DNA of 39,628 nt, taken from IMG/VR virus record IMGVR_UViG_3300027649_000533, positions 1 to 39,628 of that record. One strand, written 5' to 3'. Of this stretch, positions 17,396 through 25,117 are shown in pieces. The notes beneath the pieces are model-generated. The model saw only the letters and a program-made list of their open reading frames with translations, had not been told where the DNA came from and did no database searches. The translations under genes and the position numbers were made by a program. How positions within the stretch are numbered: position 1 is the first letter of the stretch; each line of letters begins with the position of its first letter. The DNA is from a virus.

Positions 17396-18409
17396 ATGCC
17401 TTTAAATAACGATATCCTTGGTATTTATAAAGCTGTTTACATTTATACAAGTGGAGTCGCAGTATCTTATATTGTTGACAGCGTGACAAGAAATGTTAGT
17501 ATGGAAGCCTCGCCTAAGGTCATGATGACTGGTTCTCCTAAGACGAGAATCATGGACCTTGGTGGTGTTACCGAGACTATCAGCATTCAAGCTCCTATCC
17601 TTATTGGTGGTGGTGCTTCTGCTGACGGTAGAGCTTTATTAGCATACAAGGTCAATGAAATCATTGATACTTCTACACAAAGAAGCCTTCCAATCCTTAA
17701 ATCTGCGAGCATCTCAATCAATGAGGGTGGCGGAAACGTTTCCATTACTCTTGAGTCAGACGGAGATTTACAAACACCATCATTCTTTGTTGAGAATTCA
17801 AACAACCCGCACCCATCACTTGATCCTTCTGTAGTTGGAACTCAAACTGGTGTTGGTCAATCTGGTGCTACCAGAGTTGCTAGATTCTATGACTTTAGAG
17901 CTAAAATTGGTGCAAGACAATACTTCATTCAAGAAGCAACTGTTGACGTTAACGTTGACACTGTAAAGAACTACTTTATCAACCCTTATTCATTCAATGA
18001 TCAAGCTGGTGGATATAAGCTTACAGGTAACGGCGGTACAACTCTTGCATCTGTTCTTTATCCTGGTGGTACTGGTATTTCCTACAAGTTTGGTACTCCA
18101 TTCCCACACATTGGTGTCAACGGCATCACTGTTTCAGGTAAAGGTAAGGGAGCTGTTGTTGTAGGTTCAAACTATGCTTCTGAGACACTTGCTGGTATTA
18201 CTACCCAAGTTGCTGGTAAGACAATCCTTGCATCAAGTGATGATGTTTCATTCAACCTTGAAGTTGCTGGCTACTCATCTGCTGGATTTGGCTGGTCATC
18301 ACTTATCCCAGGCATCGGTTTATCAAAAGCAATCATCAATGCTACAAACTTTACCGTAAATACTGGTATTCTTTCTGTTGAATTCGACTTTACCTGCTAC
18401 GTCATCTAA
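17396..18409 (+). CDS. Abundant tail-tube-like structural protein, paralog 2
   Basis: 337 residues. The N-terminal segment (IVDSVTRNVSMEASPKV, then DLGGVTETISIQAPILI and SASISINEGGGNVSITLES) follows the same order as the preceding gene product, suggesting a shared fold. The rest is Gly-rich and beta-like. Codon choice is shifted from its neighbours toward GGT, GTT, CTT, AAC and TTC, the sort of bias seen in very abundant proteins, so it may be the main tail-tube or another major virion protein. Its stop overlaps the stop of the convergent DUF151-like gene and no terminator lies between them. Exact function is not proven. Confidence 0.5.
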   Translation: MPLNNDILGIYKAVYIYTSGVAVSYIVDSVTRNVSMEASPKVMMTGSPKTRIMDLGGVTETISIQAPILIGGGASADGRALLAYKVNEIIDTSTQRSLPILKSASISINEGGGNVSITLESDGDLQTPSFFVENSNNPHPSLDPSVVGTQTGVGQSGATRVARFYDFRAKIGARQYFIQEATVDVNVDTVKNYFINPYSFNDQAGGYKLTGNGGTTLASVLYPGGTGISYKFGTPFPHIGVNGITVSGKGKGAVVVGSNYASETLAGITTQVAGKTILASSDDVSFNLEVAGYSSAGFGWSSLIPGIGLSKAIINATNFTVNTGILSVEFDFTCYVI

Positions 18410-18888
18410 TCTTCGTTGATATAGTTTTCAAAGTCCCATTCTTCATCAACATAATCCATATTATCCCAAACACCTCTGATAATTTTCAAGTCAATTTGGG
18501 ATAATATGGAGAGTATTATTCCATCGCACAAAGACAAAATTGTAAAGTAATTATTTAGATTTTTATCTACAAATTTTACAGAACAATAAATCAAATCTCC
18601 CACTTTACTCTCAATAGTAATTTCTTCTACTTTTGAGTTATAAAAATTACATAATCGCAATAACACTTGGTGTATGGTTTGTATATGTGAATTTTTATGA
18701 TAATCTTTCATCACAAAAGCTAACATACTAGCCTCATAAGAATTTACTTCTATGGCAGTTTGTAAATCTTGGCATGACAGCACAACAAAAGAGCGATTTT
18801 CGGCATTTATCGCTAAGCTATCAATATAAATGTGGAGCAATTCATAATTGTCTCCTTGTTGAAGATTGTTTGAGTTAATATTAGTCAT
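18406..18888 (-). CDS. DUF151/bifunctional nuclease-like protein
   Basis: 160 residues whose layout follows the DUF151 (BFN) family: strand FVVLSCQD, then AIEVNSYEASMLAFVM in place of the family's LPI.I...EA.AIA, then IHQVLLRLC and VEEITIESKVGDLIYCSVKF. The signature RPSDA...LA...PI is degenerate here as LCDGIILSILSQIDLKI. Some DUF151 proteins have reported nuclease activity; the loss of the RPSD residues makes activity uncertain. Residues 140-160 are an acidic tail. The start lies inside the last codons of the MerC-like gene (8-nt overlap), so translation is coupled. It is the last gene of the zinc-ribbon-dnaK operon. Confidence 0.55.
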   Translation of the reverse strand: MTNINSNNLQQGDNYELLHIYIDSLAINAENRSFVVLSCQDLQTAIEVNSYEASMLAFVMKDYHKNSHIQTIHQVLLRLCNFYNSKVEEITIESKVGDLIYCSVKFVDKNLNNYFTILSLCDGIILSILSQIDLKIIRGVWDNMDYVDEEWDFENYINED

Positions 18889-19303
18889 GATTGATTGAAC
18901 ATTTCTTACACTTTGTACATAATTTATGATTCAAATAATTAGAAACACAAATTAATACTCCACCAAGAATGATGAATAAATTATATAAATTAAATTCAAA
19001 GTGCTGATGATTATGTTTATTTAGAAGATAAGCGGTAAGTATTAATATGATTCCAATCCCTAAAAATGTAACAGCTTTTAGGGATTTGTGTTTAATATAC
19101 CCATAGCAAATAGTTGTTAGATTTATTATGAGAGAAATTGTAAGTAAAATCCATTCAAATATATCATTTATAAATAATGTCATTCCAATAGTAGGAACAA
19201 ATATTAAGAAAAATGGAAGTATTGTGCAGTGAATGGTACAGGCTATACTCGCATATAATCCATACTTCTGATATTTTTCACTAACCAAGATTTTTTTTAG
19301 CAT
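18881..19303 (-). CDS. MerC-like four-helix membrane protein
   Basis: 140 residues with about four hydrophobic helices (near 14-40, 47-70, 76-95 and 106-125). The first helix contains ACTIHC (Cys22, His25, Cys26), the hallmark pattern of MerC-domain proteins, and GYIKHKSLKA between helices 2 and 3 also fits. The C-terminus is CTKCKKC followed by a short polar tail, a likely metal-binding site. MerC proteins move mercury ions across the inner membrane; many chromosomal relatives have unknown roles. The start was set at ATG 19303, which overlaps the dnaK end by 23 nt. The frame is open up to 19375, but a start there would overlap dnaK by 95 nt. Neither has a good ribosome site, so coupling to dnaK is likely. 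Confidence 0.75.
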   Translation of the reverse strand: MLKKILVSEKYQKYGLYASIACTIHCTILPFFLIFVPTIGMTLFINDIFEWILLTISLIINLTTICYGYIKHKSLKAVTFLGIGIILILTAYLLNKHNHQHFEFNLYNLFIILGGVLICVSNYLNHKLCTKCKKCSINHD

Positions 19304-21029
19304 TAGCGTATACTTTTTGTGATTTCTCTTTGATTGTTTCTTTTGCTGATTCCAAAAGACTCGACAGTAATTCAATATTTTGGCTTTTCAAATCATTTTC
19401 AATAGAATTTTTAAGATCTATCAAATCTAATGTATCTTGATTGTCTAAAATTTTAGTTCTAAGAAGTTCCTCAATTTGAATATTACAATCATAAAGACAA
19501 TCTTGCCTATTTGTGATTTTTCTAAAAAACTCATCTTCTTCTTTGTGTTTTTGTGCGTCATCAATAATTTTTGAAATTTCTTCATTTGATAGTGATGCCT
19601 GCCCTGTAATCTCAATATCTTTTGCTACTCCTGTGCCAAGATCTTGAGCTATGACTGAAAGTATACCATTGGCATCAATCTTAAATATCACTTCAATTTT
19701 TGGCAGTCCTCTAGGCTTTTTTTCTATGCCATCAAGCTTAAATTCACCAAGACACAAATTATCAATTGTCTTGGGTCTTTCTCCTTGATAAATCTTGACA
19801 TCTACAGTTGCTTGATTATCAAAAGCAGTTGTAAAGCATTCATTGACAACTGCCGGTACTTGAGTGTTTCTTGGTATTAACACACTCATGATGTCACCTT
19901 GAGTTTCTACACCCAATGATAACGGGCAAACATCAAGCAAATAAATCTCTCTACTTGTATTTCCCGTCAATAATGATGCTTGGATTGCTGCGCCTACTGA
20001 AACAGCCTCATCAGGGTTAATTGTTTTGTTTGGCCTTTTTCCAAATTTTTCTTCAATTACTCTTTCGATAAGTGGGATTCTAGTACTACCACCAACAAAA
20101 ACAACTTCATCTATTTTGTCTGACTTAATGTTTGCATCTCTCAAGGCTTCATTAACACACGTCATAGTTTTATCAATATAGTGCTTGATAGATTGCTCAA
20201 AAACTTCTCTTGTAATAGTTACATTTAGATTTAAAGGCTTGTTGTTATGGTAAGTAAAATTGCTGATAATTGCATTAGCTTTTTGCATAGAGGAAAGCTG
20301 TTTCTTTACTTTTTCAGCACAGTCTCTCAATCTCTGCCTTGTATTATCGTCAGCCTCAAAATTCAATTCATTATCTTTTATGAATTGATTTAAAATAATA
20401 TCTGACAATTCTTTATCAAAATCAACACCACCAAGAGCAGTATTACCTGATGTTGATTGAACATGGAAATCTACTCCATCCATCAACTTGAGCAAAGTTA
20501 CATCAAATGTACCTCCACCTAAGTCGTAAACAAGAATGGTTGCATCATTTTTCTTATCCAATCCATATGCTAATGATGCAGCTGTTGGCTCATTAATAAT
20601 TCGTAGTACCTTGAGACCAGAAAGCTCACCAGCAGTTTTAGTTGCTTTTCTTTGATCATTATTAAAATAAGCTGGTACAGTGATTACAGCTTCATTCACT
20701 TCTGATCCAAGATATCTTTCAGCACAACCCTTAAGATATTTTAAGATGTAAGATGAAACTTGCTCAGGACTATAAGAGTTTTCATTGATACTAAACCTTT
20801 TGCTAGTACCCATATGTCTCTTAACAACACGTATAGTATGAGAATAGGGCAAATGCTGCTCCATATCAACAGCATATTGCCCTACATATACTTCGTCTCC
20901 AAATGATACAACGCTAGGAGTAATTCTGTCACCCAAGTCATTAGGAATAACTTCAACTTGATCATTGTCATTTACGTAAGAAACTACACTAAATGTGCTT
21001 CCTAAATCAATTCCAATAGCATAACTCAT
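19281..21029 (-). CDS. dnaK: Hsp70 chaperone DnaK
   Basis: A 582-residue Hsp70. The ATPase domain shows IGIDLGSTFS (5-14), VITVPAYFNNDQR (115-127), INEPTAASLAYG (145-156), DLGGGTFDV (169-177) and VGGSTRIP (312-319), with Thr197 in GNTALGG. The DVCPLSLGVET linker, through which J-proteins act, is at 366-376. The substrate domain and most of the helical lid follow. The lid lacks the acidic C-terminal tail of E. coli DnaK, hence the shorter length. No GrpE is seen in the window. The gene has no Shine-Dalgarno site; TATAAA lies 7 nt before the ATG in an element shared with dnaJ. Confidence 0.97.
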   Translation of the reverse strand: MSYAIGIDLGSTFSVVSYVNDNDQVEVIPNDLGDRITPSVVSFGDEVYVGQYAVDMEQHLPYSHTIRVVKRHMGTSKRFSINENSYSPEQVSSYILKYLKGCAERYLGSEVNEAVITVPAYFNNDQRKATKTAGELSGLKVLRIINEPTAASLAYGLDKKNDATILVYDLGGGTFDVTLLKLMDGVDFHVQSTSGNTALGGVDFDKELSDIILNQFIKDNELNFEADDNTRQRLRDCAEKVKKQLSSMQKANAIISNFTYHNNKPLNLNVTITREVFEQSIKHYIDKTMTCVNEALRDANIKSDKIDEVVFVGGSTRIPLIERVIEEKFGKRPNKTINPDEAVSVGAAIQASLLTGNTSREIYLLDVCPLSLGVETQGDIMSVLIPRNTQVPAVVNECFTTAFDNQATVDVKIYQGERPKTIDNLCLGEFKLDGIEKKPRGLPKIEVIFKIDANGILSVIAQDLGTGVAKDIEITGQASLSNEEISKIIDDAQKHKEEDEFFRKITNRQDCLYDCNIQIEELLRTKILDNQDTLDLIDLKNSIENDLKSQNIELLSSLLESAKETIKEKSQKVYANAKKNLG

Positions 21030-21043
21030 AAGAACATTTATAC
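21030..21043 (-). promoter_or_regulatory. dnaK start element shared with dnaJ
   Basis: Read on the minus strand, GTATAAATGTTCTT directly precedes the dnaK ATG. The dnaJ start has the same sequence with one A fewer. A -10-like TATAAA at 21037-21042 would place the RNA start at or next to the ATG. No purine-rich ribosome site is present. It falls in the 15-bp gap after the zinc-ribbon gene. Confidence 0.5.
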
Positions 21044-21044
21044 A

Positions 21045-21398
21045 TTATTCTGAGTCATCTGGTAAGACAGTACCTCCAGGAACATACCCTTCTAATAATT
21101 CTTTCAAAACATCTTTGTCTTCAAGTTTTTTTCTAAAGCTTATTGTTTCTTTTTTTGTGATAGGGCTTGTAGATATTTGATTGGATGAATTAAATGGGAG
21201 ATTATTTCTATAATCGTGAGCCATTGAGTTTAACTGAACAACAGCAAATGTGTCTTTACATTTTAAACATCTCATAATAGCATAAACTTCAACTTCTGAC
21301 TTAGGTAGCCATCCTAAATGTGAATCTTTTGAAAATTGATTTTTACAATTCCTGTTAAGGCAATTCTTAGGCTTTCCAACTACAGTTTGATGAAACAT
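21045..21398 (-). CDS. Zinc-ribbon protein of unknown function
   Basis: 117 residues. Cys13-X4-Cys18 and Cys44-X2-Cys47 (NCLNRNC and RCLKCKDTF) form a probable zinc ribbon in the N-terminal half. The C-terminal half is polar and likely unstructured, ending in an acidic PDDSE. I recognise no enzyme domain; small zinc ribbons often bind nucleic acid or protein partners. It has one of the best ribosome sites in the window (GGAGGGG about 6 nt before the ATG) and is the first gene of an operon that continues into dnaK, the MerC-like gene and the DUF151-like gene. A role in regulating the chaperone unit is possible but unsupported. Confidence 0.7.
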   Translation of the reverse strand: MFHQTVVGKPKNCLNRNCKNQFSKDSHLGWLPKSEVEVYAIMRCLKCKDTFAVVQLNSMAHDYRNNLPFNSSNQISTSPITKKETISFRKKLEDKDVLKELLEGYVPGGTVLPDDSE

Positions 21399-21478
21399 AT
21401 TTTTACCCCTCCTACCAGCTAAAAATAAAACTGATTCTTATAAAAAAAGAATTTGCACAGGTACATTAGAACACTTTA

Positions 21479-21487
21479 TGGTATAAT
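21479..21487 (+). promoter_or_regulatory. Extended -10 promoter of a tiny plus-strand unit
   Basis: TGG-TATAAT (21479-21487) is an extended -10 element without a matching -35 hexamer. The same ATGGTATAATC occurs on the minus strand before the UvsW-like gene, and GGTATAAT is also the core of the gyrB promoter. The predicted RNA start is about 21494. Confidence 0.55.
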
Positions 21488-21495
21488 CTTTACAT

Positions 21496-21525
21496 AACCA
21501 CTGACGGTAAGTTAGTGGTTTTTTT
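21496..21525 (+). terminator. Terminator-like hairpin at the very 5' end of the tiny unit
   Basis: AACCACTGAC (21496-21505) pairs with GTTAGTGGTT (21511-21520), a 10-bp stem with one G-U pair and a 5-nt loop, followed by a run of seven T. It begins about two bases after the predicted RNA start, so it could release an RNA of roughly 30 nt, act as an attenuator for the short frame downstream, or stop antisense read-through. Confidence 0.6.
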
Positions 21526-21541
21526 GTTGAAAGGAGACATT

Positions 21542-21616
21542 ATGAGAAACTTGCTTCAAGAATTTGAAAATATGATGACAGAAATGATCAGTCTTATATT
21601 CAAAGTAGAATTATAA
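21542..21616 (+). CDS. Possible 24-residue peptide
   Basis: ATG 21542 to TAA 21614-21616 encodes 24 residues, starting MRNLLQEFENMMTEMI and ending with a hydrophobic SLIFKVEL. A strong ribosome site, AAGGAG, lies 7 nt upstream. The frame has its own promoter (21479-21487), an intervening hairpin and a terminator just downstream (21626-21647), so it is a self-contained unit of about 150 bp on the strand opposite to all its neighbours. Its pattern suggests an amphipathic helix. It may be a real micropeptide, a leader peptide, or a coincidental frame within a small RNA. Confidence 0.5.
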   Translation: MRNLLQEFENMMTEMISLIFKVEL

Positions 21617-21625
21617 AATAAAATA

Positions 21626-21647
21626 TAATCTACAATGAAGTAGATTA
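21626..21647. terminator. Bidirectional terminator between convergent units
   Basis: TAATCTAC (21626-21633) and GTAGATTA (21640-21647) form an 8-bp stem with a 6-nt loop. It is flanked by A-rich sequence on the left and T-rich on the right, which gives a U-tract in either direction. It overlaps the stop codon of the UvsW-like gene and lies 9 nt past the stop of the 24-residue frame. Confidence 0.75.
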
Positions 21648-23411
21648 TTTTATTTCAAAAAACTTCCAAGCTCTCTCATTTTTATATACTTTCTTTCTCA
21701 TATTCGAATGACTTTTCAAATTTTTATGGTTTGATGAAAAGTCAATTATAATGGCTTCAGGTTTGCCGTTTTTTATTGAATCCTGAACATCTTTACCTAC
21801 ACAACGCAAAACTCTTCCCACTTGTTGATATGTAGTAACTGGTGATTGATTTGTACCAGCTAACACCAAACAAGATATTTTAGGTGCATCTACCCCCACA
21901 TTTGCCCATTGAGTTGCTATTAAAATAACTTCATTATTTTCAACAGCATTGAGCATTCTTCTTCTATAATTTTTTTCTTCATCAGTTGGGTCGTCATGCC
22001 CTTTATCACCACCAGGCACAAACACAGCATCCTCTATCATTCCCTCTAAAAGAAAACCATGTTCTCTTCTTTCAACAAGTATTAATGTCGGAACTCCCTT
22101 TTGTTTGAAAGCTTCAGCAAATTGCTTAATTCTGAAGTTTCTTTCCCAGCAATTTATTATATTAAGATTGTAAACTTCATGATATGTTTGAGCACTTTCA
22201 TTAGTATGTATAGAACACATGAATATTTTTGGTGGAACTAGATATCCTTGTTCAATTAAATCACTAGCGCTGACTTCAACAATTTTGCCTCCCATAGTTC
22301 CTTCAATTCTAATTTCTTGATTGTCGGTGCGGAAAGGAGTAGCAGATAATCCAAGTCTATAAAAACTATTTTTTGCTTGATTACCAATTTCTTCTGTTAC
22401 TTCAGCGGCAACATGAGCTTCGTCTATTATAAGAGCATTGCAATTTTGAATTACACTTCTAACTTGAGATTTTTGTAGAAGCATATGTTGTCTATTATCC
22501 CAAGCAATTTGAGCTTTTTTGTATGCTAAATTTTCAGATTTTGTTAGATTTGAAACTTCTTTTTCATATTGTTTGCGAAGGGTTACAGCATCTTTATTAG
22601 AAGAAGATTCAGCAGTTTCAGCTTTATATCTAAGGTCGGCTAATTTACCATGAGCAATTTGTGTTGATTTTTTCAAAGCTAAGATTGATTTTTCTAATTC
22701 GCTTTGAAGTAATGCGGTAGATTTACTGCCTTCTCCAGCATCTTGAACAATTTTATTAGAGCCTTCAAGATATTTTTTATCAAAAGCGTTTAAAGCAGTC
22801 TGATAGGTAATAACATTGATGCCATCCATATTGAGATCGCAAACACCACCACCTGCCATTCCAACTTTAACTGGTTCATTATTTAACCTTAAATATTTTT
22901 CAAATTCTTTTTGTGTTTGCTTTAATAATTCAATAGCCGGGACAATAAAAACAACTGGCTTAACTTTAAGTTTTGCAAATATATAGCAAGATGTCATAGT
23001 CTTGCCAGCTCCAGTTGCTAGAGCCAGCATACCTCTTTGATTTTTAAATGCTATATCTCCGGAAAACTTCTGATAATCACGCAAAATCTTACCTTGAAAA
23101 TCACATTCTAATGGGTAATTCTTAGGTGGCTTGACTCTTTTGTCAATAAAATCATATTTGACCTTTAATTCATCAAAAAGCTTACATATTCTAAGTGATA
23201 AGCCTGTAGGAAAAGATTGGTCTCTTTTTTGATAGAGTGTAATTTTTCCATCCCATAAACCTGTCTTAAATTTAGCAGACCATTCAGCAGACGGGACGAC
23301 ATATGAAAGCTCATTCTTAACAGCTTCTTGGATTGGGTAAGAAAGCTTGCCCATAGAATCTTCAAGATTGATGATTTTACATCGATCATTGTATACATGA
23401 ACTTCTATCAT
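21645..23411 (-). CDS. UvsW-like superfamily 2 helicase with helical insertion
   Basis: 588 residues. An N-terminal region with the GLWDGKI motif (51-57) matches the UvsW-type accessory domain. The helicase core follows: Q-type LRDYQ (110-114), Walker A ATGAGKT (132-138), IIDEAH (328-333), GLSATPFR (354-361), and motif VI YQQVGRVLR near the C-terminus. UvsW proteins unwind branched DNA and RNA-DNA hybrids in phage recombination and replication. Residues about 212-318, between the first motifs and DEAH, are an added Lys/Glu/Ala-rich segment that looks like a coiled coil, which T4 UvsW lacks at this place. The start lacks a ribosome site but has TATAAT 6 nt upstream; terminators bound the gene on both sides. 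Confidence 0.88.
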   Translation of the reverse strand: MIEVHVYNDRCKIINLEDSMGKLSYPIQEAVKNELSYVVPSAEWSAKFKTGLWDGKITLYQKRDQSFPTGLSLRICKLFDELKVKYDFIDKRVKPPKNYPLECDFQGKILRDYQKFSGDIAFKNQRGMLALATGAGKTMTSCYIFAKLKVKPVVFIVPAIELLKQTQKEFEKYLRLNNEPVKVGMAGGGVCDLNMDGINVITYQTALNAFDKKYLEGSNKIVQDAGEGSKSTALLQSELEKSILALKKSTQIAHGKLADLRYKAETAESSSNKDAVTLRKQYEKEVSNLTKSENLAYKKAQIAWDNRQHMLLQKSQVRSVIQNCNALIIDEAHVAAEVTEEIGNQAKNSFYRLGLSATPFRTDNQEIRIEGTMGGKIVEVSASDLIEQGYLVPPKIFMCSIHTNESAQTYHEVYNLNIINCWERNFRIKQFAEAFKQKGVPTLILVERREHGFLLEGMIEDAVFVPGGDKGHDDPTDEEKNYRRRMLNAVENNEVILIATQWANVGVDAPKISCLVLAGTNQSPVTTYQQVGRVLRCVGKDVQDSIKNGKPEAIIIDFSSNHKNLKSHSNMRKKVYKNERAWKFFEIK

Positions 23412-23427
23412 TTTGTGATTATACCAT
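23412..23427 (-). promoter_or_regulatory. Candidate leaderless promoter of the UvsW-like gene
   Basis: On the minus strand ATGGTATAAT is followed by exactly six bases (CACAAA) and the ATG. This is an extended -10 (TGG-TATAAT, box at 23418-23423). RNA starting 6-7 nt after the box would begin at the start codon. It lies just downstream of a terminator, where a new promoter is needed, and no Shine-Dalgarno site exists. Confidence 0.6.
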
Positions 23428-23435
23428 TAATAAAA

Positions 23436-23469
23436 ACAACCATTTTGTTGAGGTCAACAAAATGGTTGT
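23436..23469 (-). terminator. Perfect 16-bp inverted repeat terminator
   Basis: ACAACCATTTTGTTGA (23436-23451) and its exact complement (23454-23469) flank a 2-bp centre. On the minus strand a run of T residues follows, so it should end the protease-dnaJ-holin operon 20 bp after its last gene. The stem is much longer than the other terminators here. Confidence 0.85.
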
Positions 23470-23489
23470 AAGATAAAAAAATAAAGAAA

Positions 23490-23924
23490 TTATCTATTAT
23501 TCATAGCGTTGAATTTATTTACTACTGTTTGAATCTGCTTTGGCTTCTTGCCTGTAAATGTTTCTAATGTAGATAAAACAAGTATATTGATTTTTTCTAC
23601 ATCTTCATCAGACAATTCAATGCCCTTTTCAGCAGCACCAAGCCTGACATACCTTACAAATTGATCAACAGCATCATCTGAGGAAAATTCACCATCCTGG
23701 ATTAATTCAAGACCCTTAATCCAGATATCTAAAATTTGATCAGCTTTTTCACCCAACTTACTACGAAGAACAATCTTAATCATTTGCAAGGTGTTCAATG
23801 CACCTTTTGTTTCTGTTCCAGATTTTGCTAGATGATACAAAGCAAACATTCCAACAATACAAACTAAAAGAAGACCTACTAATTCTCCTGTTGCTGTATT
23901 CAAGAAACCTAAAAGCTTTTCCAT
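23490..23924 (-). CDS. Holin-like single-membrane-span protein
   Basis: 144 residues with one N-terminal hydrophobic segment (about 14-32, LVGLLLVCIVGMFALYHLA) followed by a soluble helical region. The region ADQILDIWIKGLELIQ..., then KGIELSDEDVEKINILV, resembles the LLH-type phage holin layout (one span, then a helical domain ending KGI.L..E.I). Holins permeabilise the inner membrane to time lysis. This is a pattern-based call; a generic membrane-anchored virion protein is possible. AAGGA lies about 8 nt upstream of the ATG, inside the previous gene's end. It is last in its operon, far from the GH73 hydrolase at 225-1151. Confidence 0.45.
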   Translation of the reverse strand: MEKLLGFLNTATGELVGLLLVCIVGMFALYHLAKSGTETKGALNTLQMIKIVLRSKLGEKADQILDIWIKGLELIQDGEFSSDDAVDQFVRYVRLGAAEKGIELSDEDVEKINILVLSTLETFTGKKPKQIQTVVNKFNAMNNR

Positions 23925-24137
23925 TTAGCAATCCTTAGCTATAACACTATCATCTTCATCAGTTGAATTGATATCAATTTCAATATCAGTGACAGAAGGG
24001 ATATCTAAAGAATCCTTAACTTTGGGTTCTTCTTGCTTCTCATCAGCCCAAACAACATTTGCATCAGCTTCAACTTCATGGCCTTCAGCATCGGTAAACT
24101 TTTCAATCTTACCGGTAGCTCTCTTAATCATACTCAT
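23925..24137 (-). CDS. Small acidic protein of unknown function
   Basis: 70 residues: a short basic start ([14 protein letters not shown]) and a long tail rich in Asp, Glu, Val and Ser. It has no domain I recognise and is probably largely disordered. The start overlaps the dnaJ stop by 4 nt (ATGA) and is preceded by GGAAGAGG, and its stop abuts the start of the holin-like gene, so all three are co-translated. The basic-then-acidic layout is also seen in small scaffold or regulator proteins, but nothing proves either. Confidence 0.65.
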   Translation of the reverse strand: MSMIKRATGKIEKFTDAEGHEVEADANVVWADEKQEEPKVKDSLDIPSVTDIEIDINSTDEDDSVIAKDC

Positions 24138-25117
24138 AATAGACCTCTTCCTTTTCTCGATTCAATGTAAGAATTGAGAATGTTTTTTTCATTTTCATCA
24201 ATATCTTTAGGTAAGTTATACAAAAACTTGATATGAAGATCAGCAGAATTTACACTATCTTTTGGTAATCCCTTGCCTTTAACTATATGAACATAATTAC
24301 TTTTTATGCTACTTGAAAATTTCATATTCAATGTTCTACCATCAGGATGTTTATATTTGAATTCTGGTTCTACAATTGCTTTTATTGGATCTACATAAAA
24401 ATCATGTAATATATTCAAAGATTGATCGTATGAATAATTATCTTTATTATTTACGATAATTTCAACAATTAGGGATCCTGGGCTTTGGAATATATCTCCA
24501 TAATTACCCTTATTTTCAAGTATCATTCCTTTAAAGCACTGTCCACGTTTTACAGTAAAATTAAAGCTTTCAATAATTTTTCTAAAACCTGAACCTTCGC
24601 ATGTATTGCAGAAATTTTCAGGTCTTTCTCCCCTGCCTTTACAATAATCACAAGGACCAGCATAATGTTTGATATACATAAATCCCATTTGCTGTGTAAT
24701 AAACTTTTCACCAGTGCCCATACATTGAGGGCAAACATTCATTGATCCAGTACCACATTTTCCTGAACATTGAAAGCATGGAATAATTCTTTCATATTCT
24801 ATTAATTTATCTACATCAGAAAAAGCTTCTTCTAAATTAATAAAAATTCTATGTGTGATTGGGGTATTGAGGGATCTTCTAAAGTTGTTGATTGCAGACT
24901 GATTTCTAAAAAAATCTGCATCAATGTTTGGGTGTAAATCTTGTTTAGGATTAACAATATCCTCATAAGCTTGGCTGATTTGTTTGAACTTTTCTTCAGC
25001 GCCATCTTCTTTATTAACGTCAGGATGATATTGCTTTGCTAGCTTTCTGTATTTCTTTTTTACTTCATCAACAGACGCAGCATTGTTTAAACCAAGAATT
25101 TCATAAGGACTAGGCAT
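24134..25117 (-). CDS. dnaJ: DnaJ co-chaperone with full zinc-finger region
   Basis: 327 residues. The J-domain (1-62) has HPD at 31-33. The Gly/Phe linker is nearly absent; a short polar segment (65-85) replaces it. The zinc region has all four CXXCXGXG-type pairs: Cys114/117, 129/132, 156/159 and 170/173. The C-terminal substrate-binding region follows (to about 310). It would deliver clients to the DnaK encoded at 19281-21029. It lies 7 nt after the trypsin-like protease gene; TATAAT overlaps that gene's stop and is six bases before this ATG. The adjacent sequence is nearly identical to that at the dnaK start. Confidence 0.95.
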   Translation of the reverse strand: MPSPYEILGLNNAASVDEVKKKYRKLAKQYHPDVNKEDGAEEKFKQISQAYEDIVNPKQDLHPNIDADFFRNQSAINNFRRSLNTPITHRIFINLEEAFSDVDKLIEYERIIPCFQCSGKCGTGSMNVCPQCMGTGEKFITQQMGFMYIKHYAGPCDYCKGRGERPENFCNTCEGSGFRKIIESFNFTVKRGQCFKGMILENKGNYGDIFQSPGSLIVEIIVNNKDNYSYDQSLNILHDFYVDPIKAIVEPEFKYKHPDGRTLNMKFSSSIKSNYVHIVKGKGLPKDSVNSADLHIKFLYNLPKDIDENEKNILNSYIESRKGRGLL

